The notes: generated by a model not told the origin, from the letters alone. Shown: positions 34,435 to 43,516, counted from the stretch's first letter. The stretch is 64,000 nt of DNA from Streptomyces albus subsp. albus (GCF_000725885.1 NZ_JODR01000010.1:174722-238721), one strand, 5' to 3'. A program made the numbers and translations.

Positions 34435-36027
34435 ATGTCTTCCGAAGTCCTGAACTCCCCGGCTCCGCCCGATCACTCGGCGCGGACGGCCGAACCGCAC
34501 GGCCGACGCGCAAACCCGTGGCTGACCCTCGTCGCCGTCGCCTTCGGCCTGTTCATGGTCGGTCTGGACGGCTCGGTCGTCTCGATCGCCAACCCGGAGA
34601 TCGGCCGGGACCTGAACGCCTCCACCGCCGACCTGCAGTGGGTCACCAACTCCTACCTGCTCGCCCTCGCCGCCGCCCTCATCCTGGGCGGCAAGCTCGG
34701 TGACCGGTTCGGCCGCCGCACCTTCTACCTGATCGGCGTGGCCGGCTTCACCCTCGCCTCCGTGGCCATCGGCTTGGCCGGGTCCATCGAGGGCGTCATC
34801 GCCTTCCGCGCCTTCCAGGGCTTCTTCGGGGCGCTTCTGATGCCCAACACCCTCGGCATGCTGCGCGCCGTCTTTCCGCCCAGGAAGTTCGGCATGGCCG
34901 TGGGCATCTGGGCCATGGTCTCGTCGGTGTCGACCGCGCTCGGACCGATCGTGGGCGGTCTGCTCGTCGAGCACGTCAACTGGGAGTCGGTCTTCTACAT
35001 CAACGCGCCCATCGGCATCATCGCGCTCCTCTTCAGCATGTGGGTTCTGCCGCAGAGCAAGAACACCGCGGCGGCGCAGGAGAGGTTCGACATCCCCGGC
35101 GTCGTCCTGCTCGCGCTCGGCCTGCTCGCCGTCGTCTTCGGTGTCGTCAAGGGCGAGACGTGGGGCTGGACCTCGGGCGGCACCCTGGGCTCCATCGGCG
35201 CGGGTGTCGTGATCCTGCTGCTCTTCGGCTGGTACGAGACCCGCGTGGCGCACCCGCTGCTGCCCATGCGGCTCTTCCGCAATCCGGCGCTGACCATCGG
35301 CACCGTCATCACCGCCCTCAACTTCTTCATCCTGCTGGGCGTGATCTTCTTCGTGATGCTGTACCTGCAGAACGTGCGGGGCTTCACCCCGGTCGAGGCC
35401 GGCGTACGCACCCTGCCGCTCAGTCTCGCCTCCGTGATCGCCTCCCCGCTGGGCGCGGCGCTCACCGAGAGGTTCGGCCCCCGCCTGACGATGCCGCTCG
35501 GCATGGCCCTCCAGGCCGCCGCCTGCTTCACGATGCTCGGCTGGAGCGCACACTCCTCGTACGCCGTGATGTGGCCCCCGTTCATCGCGCTCGGCCTCGG
35601 GGTCGGCATGGTGATGGCGTCCTCGTCCGATGCCATCGTCGGCAACGCGCCGGTGAAGGACGGCGGTGTCGCGGGTGGCCTGCAGGCCACCTCCCTGCAG
35701 GTCGGCGGCGCGCTCGGCACGTCCGTCCTGGTCTCCCTGATCAGTAGCCTGGTCGGCTCGACCCTGAACGGGGAACTGGTCTCCTCCGGTGTGCCCGCTC
35801 CAGCGGCCGACGGAGTGTCCGAGGCGAAGGACGCGGTGGCCATGGGTGTCGCCCCGGTCTCCGACGACATGCCCGCTTCTCTCAAGACGGCGGTCGTCGA
35901 GGGCAGCCACCAGGCGTTCATGAACGGCGTCCACAGCGCCGTCCTGGTGTCCGGAGTCCTGTGCGTGCTGGGCGCCCTGCTCGCTGTCGCGGGCGTACGG
36001 CGCACCCCCGAGCCGGTCCGTCACTGA
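34435..36027 (+). CDS. DHA2-type MFS drug exporter (EmrB/QacA)
   Basis: 530 residues with about 14 transmembrane helices. Motif A appears as GGKLGDRFGRR between helices 2 and 3 and motif C as ALGPIVGGLLVEHVNW near helix 5; MVGLDGSVVSIANPEIG is the usual DHA2 opening. It probably exports a toxic compound or antibiotic. It is likely regulated by the MarR protein encoded 189 bases upstream. An AGGA ribosome site lies about ten bases before the ATG. Confidence 0.93.
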   Translation: MSSEVLNSPAPPDHSARTAEPHGRRANPWLTLVAVAFGLFMVGLDGSVVSIANPEIGRDLNASTADLQWVTNSYLLALAAALILGGKLGDRFGRRTFYLIGVAGFTLASVAIGLAGSIEGVIAFRAFQGFFGALLMPNTLGMLRAVFPPRKFGMAVGIWAMVSSVSTALGPIVGGLLVEHVNWESVFYINAPIGIIALLFSMWVLPQSKNTAAAQERFDIPGVVLLALGLLAVVFGVVKGETWGWTSGGTLGSIGAGVVILLLFGWYETRVAHPLLPMRLFRNPALTIGTVITALNFFILLGVIFFVMLYLQNVRGFTPVEAGVRTLPLSLASVIASPLGAALTERFGPRLTMPLGMALQAAACFTMLGWSAHSSYAVMWPPFIALGLGVGMVMASSSDAIVGNAPVKDGGVAGGLQATSLQVGGALGTSVLVSLISSLVGSTLNGELVSSGVPAPAADGVSEAKDAVAMGVAPVSDDMPASLKTAVVEGSHQAFMNGVHSAVLVSGVLCVLGALLAVAGVRRTPEPVRH

Positions 36028-36121
36028 AGGCACGACGGCAGCCGCCCGGCCGAGGCGAGCGGGCACCCTGCGAGGACATCTGCTTGCCCGGCACCGCCTC
36101 GGCCGAGCAGCCACTTCCGCG

Positions 36122-37678
36122 CTAGTTCTTCTGCAGGGTGCGGGTGACCCCCGCGATGACGGCTGTCGTCAGCACCCAGCCGAAGGCGATCAGCAGGTAG
36201 GCAAGCCATTGGAGGCTGCCGTCCGACCAGTACCAGGAGGTGCGCTGCCCCAGGCCGCCGATGGGGATCAACAGGTCGAGTGTGTAGACGAGGGGCTGGA
36301 ACGGGGCGGCTTCCCCGGGTTTGACCGGAGTGGGGACGTGCGTGCCGAAGGAGAGTGTGCCCAGCAGGGTCAGGGCGAGGAGCCAGACGCCGGCCAGCCA
36401 GGGGCGGTACCCGTAACCGACGGTCATATCGAGCAGGTGTCCCCAGACGCGCGCGAGCACGGACAGCGTGCGGCGTCGGTGGCGCTGTTTCGCCAGGAGT
36501 ACCCGGCGGGCGTCGTCGTCATGGCCGACCGACCGGTACCAGCTCGCCAACTGCTCGTACGGCTGCGGGCTGTAGCCCGGGCTGCGCCGGATCCACGCCA
36601 GGCGGTCGGCCACGGACCGCACCTGCCCCGCGGCATCACGCGGCTCGCCCGACTCGGCCACCTTGACGGAGCCGTAGACGAAGCCGTCCAGCTCCACCAC
36701 CTCGGGCCAGCTGCGCTCGCTCTCGTGGAGGTAGGACACCTGCGCGGCTCGCAGATCCACCGAGCCGGACGGCGGACGGGCGGGAAGGAAGTCGAAGTCG
36801 ACCGCTCGCATCAGCGTGGCGGTCAGGGCCGGGCGCCGGCCTTCGGGCGGCCCGTTCAGCACAGCCCCTTGGAAGGACACATTGTCCGAGACCTGGGCAC
36901 CGCGCAGGTGCACGGTGCCGTTCGCGGTGAACCCCCCGGTGAAAAGAAGCACTGACGCGACGGCATTGTCCAGCGCGAGGACCACACCGCGCGGGCCGGG
37001 GTGCTCCACAAGTGCGCCCTCCATGTGCAGTCCCCCCGGCAACTGTGCGCCCATGAGACGGATTTCGCCGTGCGCGACGAATCCGTCCTTGCAGTAGACG
37101 CCGCCCTCAGCGACCAGTCCGCCGGCGGAAACGGCCCACTCCCCGGGCGCGACGACCTCGGCGGCGTTGAGGGTCACGGCCCCGCTCACGTGGGCGTTGA
37201 TGAGCGACAGCGCGGTGGTCCTGCGGTGGAAGGGCGAGGGAGAACCGCTCTCCAGGCGGGAACGCCGCAGGTCCAGACGGCCCTCCATACGGATCATCCC
37301 GGCTTCCACACCCGGCACCCGGCTCCCCACGATCGCGATGGACTGGGTCGATGCCCCGGAGAGGTCCACACCCTCCTCGAACCAGCAGTCCTCCAGCCAG
37401 AGTGCGTGGGCGACCTGTGCGCCGGCCAGGTTCAGATGGCCGGATATCCGCGCCCCGGCGAGCCGCAGAACAGCGACAGCGCCCGGCTGCGCGGTGTTCG
37501 CGCCGAGCAGGAGCGCCGCGATCACGGCGGCCCGGACCGTCCGACCGGTGCCCCACTGCGCGCCCTCGGCGACCCGGTCCTCCCCGGGTGATCCCGTACG
37601 CAGGTCCACCCGTCGCCCCTCGGGGAACGCGTCCCACAGCGCACGCTCAGGCGGGGTCAACTCGTCGTAGGAGAGCAC
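36122..37678 (-). CDS. Membrane-anchored beta-helix repeat protein
   Basis: 518 residues. After a short helical N-terminus (LSYDELTPPERALWDAFPEG), residues about 75-330 form degenerate five-to-twenty-residue repeats of the AxLxGAxV type (pentapeptide-like beta helix). A cytoplasmic linker leads to two or three transmembrane helices between about 420 and 515. Homologues in Streptomyces are sometimes labelled membrane-associated oxidoreductase, but no redox motif is visible. The GTG at 37678 has TACTGT exactly six bases upstream: probable leaderless mRNA. Confidence 0.8.
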   Translation of the reverse strand: MLSYDELTPPERALWDAFPEGRRVDLRTGSPGEDRVAEGAQWGTGRTVRAAVIAALLLGANTAQPGAVAVLRLAGARISGHLNLAGAQVAHALWLEDCWFEEGVDLSGASTQSIAIVGSRVPGVEAGMIRMEGRLDLRRSRLESGSPSPFHRRTTALSLINAHVSGAVTLNAAEVVAPGEWAVSAGGLVAEGGVYCKDGFVAHGEIRLMGAQLPGGLHMEGALVEHPGPRGVVLALDNAVASVLLFTGGFTANGTVHLRGAQVSDNVSFQGAVLNGPPEGRRPALTATLMRAVDFDFLPARPPSGSVDLRAAQVSYLHESERSWPEVVELDGFVYGSVKVAESGEPRDAAGQVRSVADRLAWIRRSPGYSPQPYEQLASWYRSVGHDDDARRVLLAKQRHRRRTLSVLARVWGHLLDMTVGYGYRPWLAGVWLLALTLLGTLSFGTHVPTPVKPGEAAPFQPLVYTLDLLIPIGGLGQRTSWYWSDGSLQWLAYLLIAFGWVLTTAVIAGVTRTLQKN

Positions 37679-37820
37679 TCGTACACAGTAGTGAGCCCGG
37701 CCGGGCCGTTCCCTGGCGGACGCAGGCGGGCTGCTCCCCCTGTCCGTCGGTCTTTCGCTGCCTTCTCGTCATGCTCCGGTGAACGTTCCGCCTGCCGAAG
37801 GCGGGGTCCGGTCAGGCGCC

Positions 37821-38363
37821 TCAGCGCCACGCGTGGCGGATCCTCAGCCGGCCCAGCCCCATGCTCCCGGAGATGCGGATCTCCGGGCCGCCGGGGCGGG
37901 ACCGCCGACGGGGCTTGTAACGCAGGTCCTTCCACCCGGTCTGCACTCCCTCGACATCGACGGTCGCGTCGCGGGGCACCGTGATCCTGGCCCCGCCTGT
38001 GCCCAGTTGCAGTTCGATGTCGACAACCGGGTGCTCGATGACCGCCCGGGACAGGTCCAGGCGCACCCTTCCGTACGCGGACCCGACCTTGAGGACCCGG
38101 GGCACCCGCCATGCGCCTCGCCGCCGGATCCGCCCGCCGGCGGCGGCGATCGTGGAGGTGGTGTCCGGGCGCTCCGGCGGGAGGGACGCCAGAGCCGGCG
38201 CGAGCTCGTCGTGTGTCCTGGCGGTGAGCACTTGGTCGAGGCGGGCGTCCAGCTCCTCGTGCGGGAGGTGCCCTTCGCTGTACGCCTCACGCAGACGCCG
38301 CACGGCCGCATCGCGATCGTCTTCACTGAGCAGCGGCGACGAGTCTTCCGATGAAGTGGTCAC
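37821..38363 (-). CDS. DUF1707 protein with LiaF-like C-terminal domain
   Basis: 180 residues. The N-terminal DUF1707 (about 10-62) has DRDAAVRRLREAYSEGHL and EELDARLDQVLTARTHDEL. The C-terminal part (about 95-175) alternates strands in the style of cell-wall-active-antibiotic-response proteins, with ITVPRDATVDVEG. No membrane helix is present. Function unknown. The GTG at 38363 has TAGGGT exactly six bases upstream, another leaderless candidate. Confidence 0.85.
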   Translation of the reverse strand: MTTSSEDSSPLLSEDDRDAAVRRLREAYSEGHLPHEELDARLDQVLTARTHDELAPALASLPPERPDTTSTIAAAGGRIRRRGAWRVPRVLKVGSAYGRVRLDLSRAVIEHPVVDIELQLGTGGARITVPRDATVDVEGVQTGWKDLRYKPRRRSRPGGPEIRISGSMGLGRLRIRHAWR

Positions 38364-38461
38364 CGTTTCACCCTACTGCCGTGCCGTCGGCCACGTGGCG
38401 AGGCGGAGCGGGAGCGGGAGCGCGGGCAGGAGGGACCACCCGTCCGGGCCGCGGGAGGTCC

Positions 38462-39091
38462 TCATTCCGTCCAGGCGGCCAGCAGCGCCGAGGTGTCGGT
38501 GACCGTCGCAACGAGCGCCAGGGTGTGCCGGACCATCTCGGCGGTGTAGGAGGCGGGGACGCCGGCGATGGCGTCGGCGGGCACCACCGCGGTGTAGCCG
38601 AGATTGACGGCGTCGAAGACGGCGTTCGGCACGGCCACGTTCGCCGAGACACCGGTGATCACGACTGTGCGGATCCCGAGGTTGCGCAGCAGCGGGTCGA
38701 CGTCGGTGCCCGCGAGCGGGGAGAGGCCGTGCAGCCGGCGGACCACCAGGTCCGCATCGGTGACCGGCACCGGGTCGGCGACCTGGACGGCGGACGAGCC
38801 GCTCAGCTGCCGCACGGGCAGCTTCTCGGCCGCGCGGAACAGACGGGCGTTTCGGCCGGAGCCCCGCCCGTCGGGGCGGCGTTCGGCGATCGCGTGCACC
38901 ACTTGCACGTCCGCCGCGTGTGCGGCGGCGACCAGCCGTGCGACGCGGTCCAGCGCGCCGGACTCGCGTACCTGCTCGGCGAGTTCGGGGAGCGCGCTGT
39001 CGGGGCCGACGACACCGCGCTGGCATTCGACGGTCAGCAGCGCGGTGGTGGCCGGATCGAGCTGGGCGGCGAGCCGGTCCGGGTCTCCCAT
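38462..39091 (-). CDS. Isochorismatase-fold protein lacking the catalytic Cys
   Basis: 209 residues with the full alpha/beta isochorismatase fold. The usual nucleophile motif GVSTNxCV is GVSANVAVPNAVFD here, with Ala153 at the Cys position; the first Asp of the triad is replaced by Glu22 in TVECQRGVVG. Catalysis of the normal cysteine-hydrolase type is therefore unlikely. The upstream PNPOx-like gene is divergent, with a CTGAC/GTCAG palindrome between them. Confidence 0.85.
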   Translation of the reverse strand: MGDPDRLAAQLDPATTALLTVECQRGVVGPDSALPELAEQVRESGALDRVARLVAAAHAADVQVVHAIAERRPDGRGSGRNARLFRAAEKLPVRQLSGSSAVQVADPVPVTDADLVVRRLHGLSPLAGTDVDPLLRNLGIRTVVITGVSANVAVPNAVFDAVNLGYTAVVPADAIAGVPASYTAEMVRHTLALVATVTDTSALLAAWTE

Positions 39092-39167
39092 GCGGTACTC
39101 CCCTCCTCGTCAGGGCGCCCGCAGGATAGGCGGCATTGCGCGAGACGGGAAGAGCCCTCATGCTTTG

Positions 39168-39182
39168 CTGACGCTCAGTCAG
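39168..39182. promoter_or_regulatory. Candidate operator CTGAC-N5-GTCAG
   Basis: A perfect 5-base inverted repeat with a 5-base centre lies in the divergent spacer between the isochorismatase-fold gene and the PNPOx-like gene, 34 bases before the latter's start. It resembles short TetR-type operators. Confidence 0.4.
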
Positions 39183-39215
39183 AATTGCGGCGGGAGCAGA
39201 CGGGAGGCCGTGGGC

Positions 39216-39692
39216 ATGGCCGTCACACAGCAGCGGCGGGGGCGCCGGATCATGATGACACCCGAGGAACGTGACGCTTTCCTGCGCACCCGGCGCACCT
39301 GCCGGGTCGCCACGGTGGGGCCCGACGGCGCCCCGCACGTGGGCGCCCTGTGGTACTGCTGGGACGGCACCGCGCTGTGGCTGTACTCGGTCACCCGCAG
39401 CCGTCGCTGGGCGCAGCTGCGGCGGGATCCGCGGATCGCGGTCGTGGTGGACGACGGGGTGGAGTACGGCGAACTGCGCGGAGTCGAACTGTCCGGACAG
39501 GTGGAGTTCGTCGGTGAGGCCCCGCGCACCGGCGAGCCGTGCCCCGAACTCGACGCTCCAGAGCGCGAGTTCGCCGCCAAGTACTTCGGGATGGAAGAGA
39601 TGCCGCACGACGGCCGCCACGCCTGGCTGAGGCTGATGCCGGAGGCCGTGGTCTCATGGGACTTCCGCAAACTGGGCGGCGGCGGGCGGTGA
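39216..39692 (+). CDS. Pyridoxamine-5'-phosphate-oxidase-like flavin/F420 protein
   Basis: 158 residues of the split-barrel fold. RRTCRVATVGPDGAPHVGALWYCWDG is the typical first sheet (motif core: RVATVGPDGAPH), followed by LRRDPRIAVVVDDG. Actinobacterial members often use F420 or FMN, so true PNPOx activity is not assumed. ATG 39216 has GGGAGG eight bases upstream. A hairpin (39682-39702) overlaps the stop codon. Confidence 0.85.
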   Translation: MAVTQQRRGRRIMMTPEERDAFLRTRRTCRVATVGPDGAPHVGALWYCWDGTALWLYSVTRSRRWAQLRRDPRIAVVVDDGVEYGELRGVELSGQVEFVGEAPRTGEPCPELDAPEREFAAKYFGMEEMPHDGRHAWLRLMPEAVVSWDFRKLGGGGR

Positions 39693-39702
39693 CACCGCCC
39701 GC
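39682..39702 (+). terminator. Hairpin overlapping the PNPOx-like stop codon
   Basis: GCGGGCGGT (39682-39690) and ACCGCCCGC (39694-39702) form a perfect 9-base stem with a 3-base loop. It probably terminates this gene and also lies downstream of the convergent MocR gene. Confidence 0.65.
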
Positions 39703-39750
39703 TGTCCGGCGTTCCTCCGGGGACGGGACACCGGGCCCCGGCTGCGCGGC

Positions 39751-41091
39751 TCAGCCGTAGCGTCCGGCCTCGCCCGGGGTGAGCGCGGAGGCCACGTCCC
39801 GGGCCAGGCGGTCGATGTGCTGTGCGGTCAGCGGTGAGACCGTCAGCCGCACCCCGGGCGGGGACGCCAGCCGGAAACGGGCGCCGGGGGCCACGGCCCA
39901 GCCCGCCTGAAGCAGCCGCGCCACCGTGCCGGTCTCGTCCCGCACCGGCACCCACACGTTCATGCCGCTGCGCCCGTGGGCCGGCACCCCATGCGCCGCG
40001 AGCGCGTCGAGCAGGGCCGTACGGCGCGCCGCGTACGCGCCGGCCACCCGCTCCGGCTCGACCGCGCCGGAGCGCCACAGGCGGACGACGGTGCGCTGGA
40101 GCAGATGGCTGACCCAGCCGGGCCCCAGGCGCTGTCTGCCGCGTACCCGGTCCACGGTCAGCCGGTCGCCGGTCAGCACGGCCAGCCGCAGGTCCGGGCC
40201 GTACGCCTTGGCGGTGGAGCGGACCAGGGCCCAGTGGCGGGTGGCGCCGGCGAGGGGGTGGAGCGGGAGGTCGACGATGCCGTGGCCGTGGTCGTCCTCG
40301 ATCAGCAGCACCTCGGGCCGTCCCGCGAGCACGGCACGCAGGGCGTGGGCGCGTCCGGCGGTCACGGCGGCGCCGGTCGGGTTCTGCGCCCGGCCGGTGA
40401 CGACGACCGCGCGGGCTCCCCGCGCCAGGGCCTGTTCGAGAGCTGCGGGCAGCGGCCCCTCGTCGTCGAGCGGGACGGAGAGCGGGCGCAGTCCGAGGGC
40501 GGGCACCAGGTCGAGGAGGGCACCCCAGCCGGGGTCCTCGACGGCGACGGCGTCGCCGGGGCGCAGATGGGCGCCCAGGACGCGTTCGACAGCGTCGAGG
40601 GATCCGGAGGTGACGGCGAGCGGCCCCTCGGGCACCCCGTCGGCGTCGAGGGCCGCGCGGGCGAGTGCGGCGAGTTCGGGATCGGCGTCCGGTGCGCCGT
40701 AGAGGACGGGCGCGGCGGCCGTGCTGTCGGCGGTGGCCGCGAGGGCGGCGCCGAGCGGGGGCAGCAGGGCGGGGTCGGGGTTGCCGGTCGAGAGATCGAC
40801 ACCGCCCTCGGGTGCGGTCACCCGGACCGCTTCGCGGGGCGCGGTGGCGGGCCGCGCGCGCACCCGGCTGCCCCGTCGGCCCGCCGTCTCGATCACGCCG
40901 CGCTCGCGCAGGCTGCGGTAGGCGGCGGCGACGGTGTTGGGGTTGACGCCCAGTTCGGCCGCCAGTTCCCGCATGGGGGGCAGGGCGTCCCCGGGTGCGA
41001 GGGCGCCGCTGCCGACGCCCTGTTCGACGCTGGCCGCGATCTCCGCTGCGCCACGGCCCTGGATCCGGTAATCTCCTAGCACAAACAACAT
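39751..41091 (-). CDS. MocR-type GntR regulator with aminotransferase domain
   Basis: 446 residues. The N-terminal GntR winged helix (about 10-78) contains LPPMRELAAELGVNPNTVAA. The C-terminal fold-type I aminotransferase domain (about 95-440) has the PLP-binding Lys in RSTAKAYGPDLRLAVL, and NPTGA. MocR proteins such as PdxR and GabR sense PLP or amino compounds. It is divergent from a PNPOx-like gene, which fits a role in vitamin B6 metabolism, but this is inference. Confidence 0.92.
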   Translation of the reverse strand: MLFVLGDYRIQGRGAAEIAASVEQGVGSGALAPGDALPPMRELAAELGVNPNTVAAAYRSLRERGVIETAGRRGSRVRARPATAPREAVRVTAPEGGVDLSTGNPDPALLPPLGAALAATADSTAAAPVLYGAPDADPELAALARAALDADGVPEGPLAVTSGSLDAVERVLGAHLRPGDAVAVEDPGWGALLDLVPALGLRPLSVPLDDEGPLPAALEQALARGARAVVVTGRAQNPTGAAVTAGRAHALRAVLAGRPEVLLIEDDHGHGIVDLPLHPLAGATRHWALVRSTAKAYGPDLRLAVLTGDRLTVDRVRGRQRLGPGWVSHLLQRTVVRLWRSGAVEPERVAGAYAARRTALLDALAAHGVPAHGRSGMNVWVPVRDETGTVARLLQAGWAVAPGARFRLASPPGVRLTVSPLTAQHIDRLARDVASALTPGEAGRYG

Positions 41092-41093
41092 TA

Positions 41094-41105
41094 TGCACTA
41101 GTGCA
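41094..41105. promoter_or_regulatory. Palindromic operator between MocR and PNPOx-like genes
   Basis: TGCACTAGTGCA is a perfect 12-base palindrome in a 27-base divergent spacer, flanked by AT-rich bases. Its place next to both start codons suggests that the MocR protein controls both genes. Confidence 0.6.
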
Positions 41106-41118
41106 ATAGGAGATGTTC

Positions 41119-41805
41119 ATGGGGAGCCCCGGCGACACCACCACCCCCTACGTGCCGACGCCGCGCACCACACCCACCCGGGCACGGGAGCGCGTCAGCT
41201 ACGACCGGGAACTGGTCCACTCCGTCCTGGACGCCGGCTACCTGTGCCACCTCGGCTTCGTCCGCGACGGGGCGCCGGTGGTGCTGCCGACGCTGTACGC
41301 GCGGGCCGGCGAACGCCTCTACGTGCACGGCTCCACCGGGTCCCGGCCGCTGCGCGACGCCGGCCGCCCCGAGGTCCGGGCGGACGGGGGCATGCCGGTG
41401 TGCGTGACGGTCACGCACGTGGACGGACTGGTGCTCGCCAAGTCCGCCTTCCACCACTCGGTCAACTACCGCTCGGTGGTGGTGCACGGCCGCGCCGTAC
41501 AGGTCACCGACCACGAGGAGCGACTGCTGGCCCTCGACGCACTGGTGGACAACGTGGTGCCGGGCCGCGCGGCGGACTCGCGTCCCGCCGACGCCAGGGA
41601 ACTGGCCGCCACCGCCGTGCTCCGCGTCGAACTGGCGGAGGTCTCCGTGAAGGTGCGCACGGGCGGCCCCAAGGACGAGCCGGAGGACCTCGGCCTGCCC
41701 CACTGGTCCGGCGTACTGCCCGTCGCCCCGGTATACGGCACCCCCGTACCGGCCGACGACCTGGCGCCCGGCATCCCCGTACCGGGTTACCTCACCGCGC
41801 GCTGA
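41119..41805 (+). CDS. PNPOx-like split-barrel FMN protein (NimA type)
   Basis: 228 residues. ERVSYDRELVHSVLDAGY, GAPVVLPTLYARAGERLYVHGS and SAFHHSVNYRSVVVHG match the pyridoxamine 5'-phosphate oxidase-like flavin family often annotated near MocR regulators. The AGGAG at 41108-41112 is six bases from ATG 41119; an in-frame ATG at 41113 abuts the ribosome site and is unlikely to be used. The 3' end overlaps the convergent EamA gene by 14 bases. Confidence 0.88.
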   Translation: MGSPGDTTTPYVPTPRTTPTRARERVSYDRELVHSVLDAGYLCHLGFVRDGAPVVLPTLYARAGERLYVHGSTGSRPLRDAGRPEVRADGGMPVCVTVTHVDGLVLAKSAFHHSVNYRSVVVHGRAVQVTDHEERLLALDALVDNVVPGRAADSRPADARELAATAVLRVELAEVSVKVRTGGPKDEPEDLGLPHWSGVLPVAPVYGTPVPADDLAPGIPVPGYLTAR

Positions 41806-42811
41806 CGCCCTCCTCCGCGCCGGCCCCCGTCGAACCGGCGACCGGCGCGGAGGCACCCGGCCGTGCCTTCGGCGTGGAGCGCTGCGCGATGAAAGCGCCG
41901 GCCAGCACCACAGCGCCGCCCAGCAGCTGCACCGCGCTCAGGTGCTCGCCGAGCAGCACCCAGGCCAGCACCGTGGCGATCACCGCCTCCAGGCAGGCGA
42001 CGACGCCCGCCACCGGCGGCGAGAGCAGCCGCACGGCGAGGACTCCCGTCAGATACGCCGTCGCGGTCGCCACCAGGACGATCCACACCAGCAGCAGCGG
42101 GGCGGCGACCGCCGTGCCGTTCAGCTCCGCGCTACGGCCCAGCACCGCCCAGTCGGTGCGCCACGGGCGGGCGACGACGGTCAGGGTGAGCGCCCCGATC
42201 AGCAGCCCGTAGGCGATCACCCCCATGGGATCGGCCGGCTTCCTGGCGCCCTCCCCCTCCTCGGCGGTGCTGCCGTGGTCCGAGAGGACGAAGTAGCCGA
42301 CCTGGCAGCAGGCCGCCCCCAGGGCGAGCAGCAGCCCGAGCCCGTCCAGCCGGAGTCCGGCCCACACCTCCACGACACAGCTGAGGCCGCCGACGGCCAG
42401 CACCATCCCCACGGCTGCCGCCCGGGTGACCGGCCGCCGCTGGACGAACCGCACCCACACCAGCACCAGCGCGGGCGCCAGGTACTCGATCAGCAGGGCG
42501 ACGCCCACGGGGATACGGGACAGTGCCGTGAAGTAGAACGCCTGCACCCCCGCGACGGCGAGCAGCCCGAACCCGAGCAGCAGCCAGGGGCGTTCGCGTA
42601 CCAGCGCCCGGTGCCGCCAGGCGAGCGGCAGCAGCACGAGCGCACCGCCCGCCGCTCGCAGCCAGGTGACGTGCAGCGGTTCCAGCCCCGCTTCGATGAG
42701 CGGTTTCGCCGCCACCCCCGAGCTGCCGAACGCACAGGCGGAGACGAGGGCGAGGGCGAGACCCGAAGTGCGGGCACGGGAGGCGTCACGGAGGGACGAG
42801 TCGGCGTGCAT
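41792..42811 (-). CDS. EamA family transporter (RhtA-like)
   Basis: 339 residues with ten predicted transmembrane helices in two EamA repeats; ALVSACAFGSSGVAAKPLIEAG opens the first (core ACAFGSSGVAAK) and GVVACLEAVIATVLAWVLLGE (core ACLEAVIATVLAW) lies in the second. RhtA-like members export amino acids. The start MHADSS has GATGAT exactly six bases upstream and no ribosome site. The stop overlaps the convergent PNPOx-like gene. Confidence 0.88.
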   Translation of the reverse strand: MHADSSLRDASRARTSGLALALVSACAFGSSGVAAKPLIEAGLEPLHVTWLRAAGGALVLLPLAWRHRALVRERPWLLLGFGLLAVAGVQAFYFTALSRIPVGVALLIEYLAPALVLVWVRFVQRRPVTRAAAVGMVLAVGGLSCVVEVWAGLRLDGLGLLLALGAACCQVGYFVLSDHGSTAEEGEGARKPADPMGVIAYGLLIGALTLTVVARPWRTDWAVLGRSAELNGTAVAAPLLLVWIVLVATATAYLTGVLAVRLLSPPVAGVVACLEAVIATVLAWVLLGEHLSAVQLLGGAVVLAGAFIAQRSTPKARPGASAPVAGSTGAGAEEGVSAR

Positions 42812-42979
42812 CGGCGCATCATCGCAGGCCCGCACGGGAGTGTCACCCTCTGTTGTCCGTTCCGCGAGACCGCCGAGCCCGGCACGCGGGGGCGCGCCGC
42901 ACGGCACTGCTTCGGCCCCTCGCCCCAGCCCCGCCTCCGGGCCCTCGTTCCTCCGGGGGGGCCGCACCGCTACGGGGCG

Positions 42980-43516
42980 TCAGGCGGGGTCGGCGCCCCT
43001 CAGCCGCTCGGCCAGCCGCTCCACGTCGACGCCGGCGCGGCGCAGCACCTCCACACCGCGGCACTCCGGGTCGGCCACCAGTCCGGCGAACAGGTCGAGG
43101 CCCTCCGCGACCTCCCTGCCCCGTCGGCGGGCCCGCTCGGCGGCCAGCTCCAGCGCCGCCCGGGCGCTGGGGGACCAGCCGGGCACTCCCCCGGGCTGTT
43201 CGGAGACGGCGGGTACGGCACCGGAATCCTCGACGGTGCTCTGCCAGCGCAGCCCGTAACCGATGCTGCGCTGCACGAGATAGCCGAGGAGCTTGCCGAC
43301 CTGGGGGCTGCCGCCGTCGAGCAGCTCCCAGGTGCCGCTGTCGGATTCCAGCAGGCTGTGCAGCAGATGCGCCGTGTCGATCTGCCGGTCGCCGTCCCGG
43401 GCCGCACGGCGGCGCGCGGTGGCGAGCATGGCTGCCAGCGCATCACTGACCGGCGGGTCGACGCTGTCGTCGGCTCCCGTGTCTGCTGCTCGACTGGACG
43501 GTGTAGGGCTGTGCAC
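42980..43516 (-). CDS. Clp N-domain protein without AAA module
   Basis: 178 residues. Two Clp-repeat (ClpA/B N-domain) helical units are visible: LAAMLATARRRAARDGDRQIDTAHLL and ARAALELAAERARRRGREVAEGLDL (each shown by cores DTAHLLHSLL and EGLDLFAGLV). The ATPase domains of Clp chaperones are absent. Such stand-alone proteins are proposed adaptors or ClpS-like substrates' receptors; no experiment is implied. GTG start at 43516. Confidence 0.85.
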   Translation of the reverse strand: MHSPTPSSRAADTGADDSVDPPVSDALAAMLATARRRAARDGDRQIDTAHLLHSLLESDSGTWELLDGGSPQVGKLLGYLVQRSIGYGLRWQSTVEDSGAVPAVSEQPGGVPGWSPSARAALELAAERARRRGREVAEGLDLFAGLVADPECRGVEVLRRAGVDVERLAERLRGADPA

